Below are positions 62,543 to 64,000 of a DNA stretch of 64,000 nucleotides, piece by piece. The notes beneath the pieces were generated by a model. The model saw only the letters and a list, made by a program, of their open reading frames with translations. It ran no database searches and had not been told where the DNA came from. How positions within the stretch are numbered: position 1 is the stretch's first letter; each line of letters starts with the position of its first letter. Location: positions 62,001-126,000 of the forward strand of contig JANRKB010000027.1 in the NCBI GenBank assembly GCA_033763695.1. Reading direction: 5' to 3'. The DNA comes from JANRKB01 sp033763695. Lineage in GTDB: Bacteria; Planctomycetota; Phycisphaerae; Phycisphaerales; UBA1924. A program made the position numbers and the translations under genes.

Positions 62543-62729
62543 CGCCGCCCGCCAGCCGCGGCAGGTGGTTCCTCGGGCGTCGGTTCGCCGCGCTTTCGCG
62601 GCTCACCAGCCAACCCAGAATCTTGACCCATCCATCGTTTTTTCTTGGTCGTCGCGGATCCGTGGTGTAGGTTTGAGTTGGGCCGCTCGTTGGATGGGGC
62701 ACCGCGTCAAGCATCTCTGGAGTTCGCAC

Positions 62730-63773
62730 ATGGTCCGTTCTGTCATCGTCGCGTCAGTGGTGGGGGTGGTCGCCTGTGGCGCTTCGGTCTGCTCCGCACA
62801 AACCCTCTCCGCCGGGTTCGCGGACAAGTACTCCCTGACCAACCTCGGGAGCATCACCAACATCCCGACGAACTACGGCTGCATCATCTTCAAGGACGGC
62901 GATCCGAACACGCTGCTTGTCGGCGGTGCCGCGAACAACGCCGCCGGTGCTCTTTACGCGACCCAGGTCATACGTGATGCGGACCAGCACATCGTCGGCT
63001 TCAGTCCCGCAGTTCGATTCTGCGACGCGCCAAACAACGACGGCGGCATCGCTCGGATGCCCAACGGCGTGCTGATGATCTCGATGTACTCAAACAACGC
63101 CGTGGCGCAGGTCAAGCCCGGTCAGACAACTGTCGCGCGGACGATCAACCTTGCACCTCTGGGTGTCGGTGCCTCGCCCGGCGGCGTGTCGCTGGTGCCT
63201 GACGGCTATCCCGGCGCGGGCAAGCTCAAGATCAGCGGCTATGCGTCGGGTACCTGGTACGACGTTCCCTACTCGCTCGCCGCCGACGGCACGTACGACC
63301 TGGGCACTGCGGTGCAATCGGGCGACTTGAACGTGACGGTCGAGGGGTATGTGTACGTGCCGCGCTGTTCGCCCAACTTCTTCGCGCCGTCGATTCTCCT
63401 CTGCGAGTACGGGGCTGGCGCCGTGTCGGCGTATGTGCTCGATGACAACGGCAGCCCGATCAACGCCACGCGGCGCACGATGGTCACTGGCCTGAGCGGC
63501 GCCGAGGGCGCGGTGATTGACCCCGTGACCGGCGACTTCCTCTTCGGGACCTACGGCGGAGGCAATCGTATCGTGCGCGTCACCGGCTTCGCCGCGCCAC
63601 CCAAGTGTGCCGTCGACTTCAACGAAGACTGCTTCCTCGACTTCACCGACTTCGATCTCTTCGTCGAGAACTTTGAGGCCGGTACGGCGAAAGCCGACTT
63701 CACCGGTGATGGCTTCATCACCTTCGAAGACTTCGATGCGTTCGTCCAAGCGCTCGAACGCGGCGGGTGCTGA
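62730..63773 (+). CDS. Secreted protein with GC-type dockerin end
   Basis: Exported protein of 347 aa with a signal peptide (MVRSVIVASVVGVVACGASV). The body is beta-rich and Gly/Asn-rich (NYGCIIFKDGDPNTLLVGG, EYGAGAVSAYVLDDNGSP), with propeller-like strands. The C-terminus has DFNEDCFLDFTDFDLFVENFE and DFTGDGFITFEDFDAFV and ends GGC. GGAG lies 7 nt before the ATG at 62730; an in-frame ATG at 62694 is possible. It lies downstream of the tRNA on the same strand but is separated by its terminator. Confidence 0.75.
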   Translation: MVRSVIVASVVGVVACGASVCSAQTLSAGFADKYSLTNLGSITNIPTNYGCIIFKDGDPNTLLVGGAANNAAGALYATQVIRDADQHIVGFSPAVRFCDAPNNDGGIARMPNGVLMISMYSNNAVAQVKPGQTTVARTINLAPLGVGASPGGVSLVPDGYPGAGKLKISGYASGTWYDVPYSLAADGTYDLGTAVQSGDLNVTVEGYVYVPRCSPNFFAPSILLCEYGAGAVSAYVLDDNGSPINATRRTMVTGLSGAEGAVIDPVTGDFLFGTYGGGNRIVRVTGFAAPPKCAVDFNEDCFLDFTDFDLFVENFEAGTAKADFTGDGFITFEDFDAFVQALERGGC

Positions 63774-63855
63774 GCCGCTCGAGCGAGACCGCTCGCCGCA
63801 GCGCCGCGCGTCACGTCGCCCGTGCATCACGGACGCGTGAACGCGTTCGTCGCGA

Positions 63856-64000
63856 CTATCGCGACGCGGTGAGTGACGTGCCAGACGCAGCGAGCGAAGC
63901 ATCGGTCGCGTGCTGCGCCGTCGGCACGTCCGCCTTGCGCTCTTCCTCAACGTCGTGAAGCGGGCCGAGATTGCGAAGGGCGGGGAAGGCTCCGGCGACG
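63856..64000 (-). CDS. Partial gene at the right edge, unknown function
   Basis: C-terminal 47 residues of a possible minus-strand gene running off the window. The frame reads AGAFPALRNLGPLHDVEE followed by a polar Ala/Ser/Thr tail, and ends at TAG 63856-63858. The composition is protein-like, but without the rest of the gene no family can be named. Confidence 0.35.
   Translation of the reverse strand, partial: VAGAFPALRNLGPLHDVEEERKADVPTAQHATDASLAASGTSLTASR

Noticed and set aside
1..64000. CRISPR arrays, prophage, transposases and known defence systems
   Set aside because: No regularly spaced repeats, integrase, transposase or defence-gene motif was found in the window.

Overview
The window is high-GC, gene-dense bacterial DNA carrying a normal chromosomal complement and no phage, plasmid, IS or CRISPR content. 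The best taxonomic guess is Planctomycetota, class Phycisphaerae. This is an inference from secreted proteins ending in a short duplicated EF-hand-like (dockerin-like) unit that finishes in Gly-Cys, from SPINDLY/OGT-type TPR glycosyltransferases, a Pkn-type kinase fused to a TolB-like propeller, a lysine/alanine-rich histone-H1-like protein, DUF1573 and DUF1015 proteins, and flagellar switch genes scattered away from a flagellar cluster.

Layout. 1-7 kb: Tat-exported metallophosphoesterase, proC, a GC-type dockerin protein with its own terminator, a redox-looking operon (DUF1573, rhodanese, DoxX/MauE-like), a membrane protein and stand-alone rpsR with a terminator. 7-18 kb: small charged protein, GHL10-type glycoside hydrolase, membrane Ser/Thr kinase, class I aminotransferase, sugar ABC importer (binding protein and two permeases, no ATPase) and a secreted helical protein. 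18-30.6 kb: class II DAHP synthase, histone-like protein, fliN, HtrA protease, DUF1015 protein, an RNase R gene broken by a one-base frameshift, CopA copper ATPase and dnaB. 30.6-38 kb: trpE followed by three tandem, overlapping GT41 glycosyltransferase genes. 38-42 kb: the most dynamic stretch, with one intact secreted HAF-repeat-like protein, a tandem copy killed by an in-frame TAG, an 88-bp stub of a third copy, a small membrane protein and a DUF6985-like protein. 42-46.7 kb: MmgE/PrpD, polysaccharide deacetylase, panB, yebC. 46.7-59 kb: a long minus-strand run fliM / nusA-infB-DUF503-rbfA-HhH-GPD-like-TPR lipoprotein-yebC-panB, the translation/transcription core operon with lineage-specific additions. 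59-64 kb: DsbD, two more GC-dockerin proteins, and a tRNA-Gly(GCC) with a clear promoter and terminator.

How the genes fit together. Housekeeping functions (translation, replication, RNA decay, Trp/Pro/pantothenate/chorismate biosynthesis) are interleaved with an exported layer: dockerin-ended secreted proteins, lipoproteins, a DsbD thiol reductase and a rhodanese/DoxX set. The items most worth a second look are the trpE-GT41x3 operon, the decaying dockerin-protein tandem, the split rnr, the degenerate endonuclease-III-like protein in the nusA operon, and a recurring TAnnnT box 6-8 nt before several start codons that suggests leaderless transcripts. Nothing in the window can be called a wholly new defence or mobile system from sequence alone.
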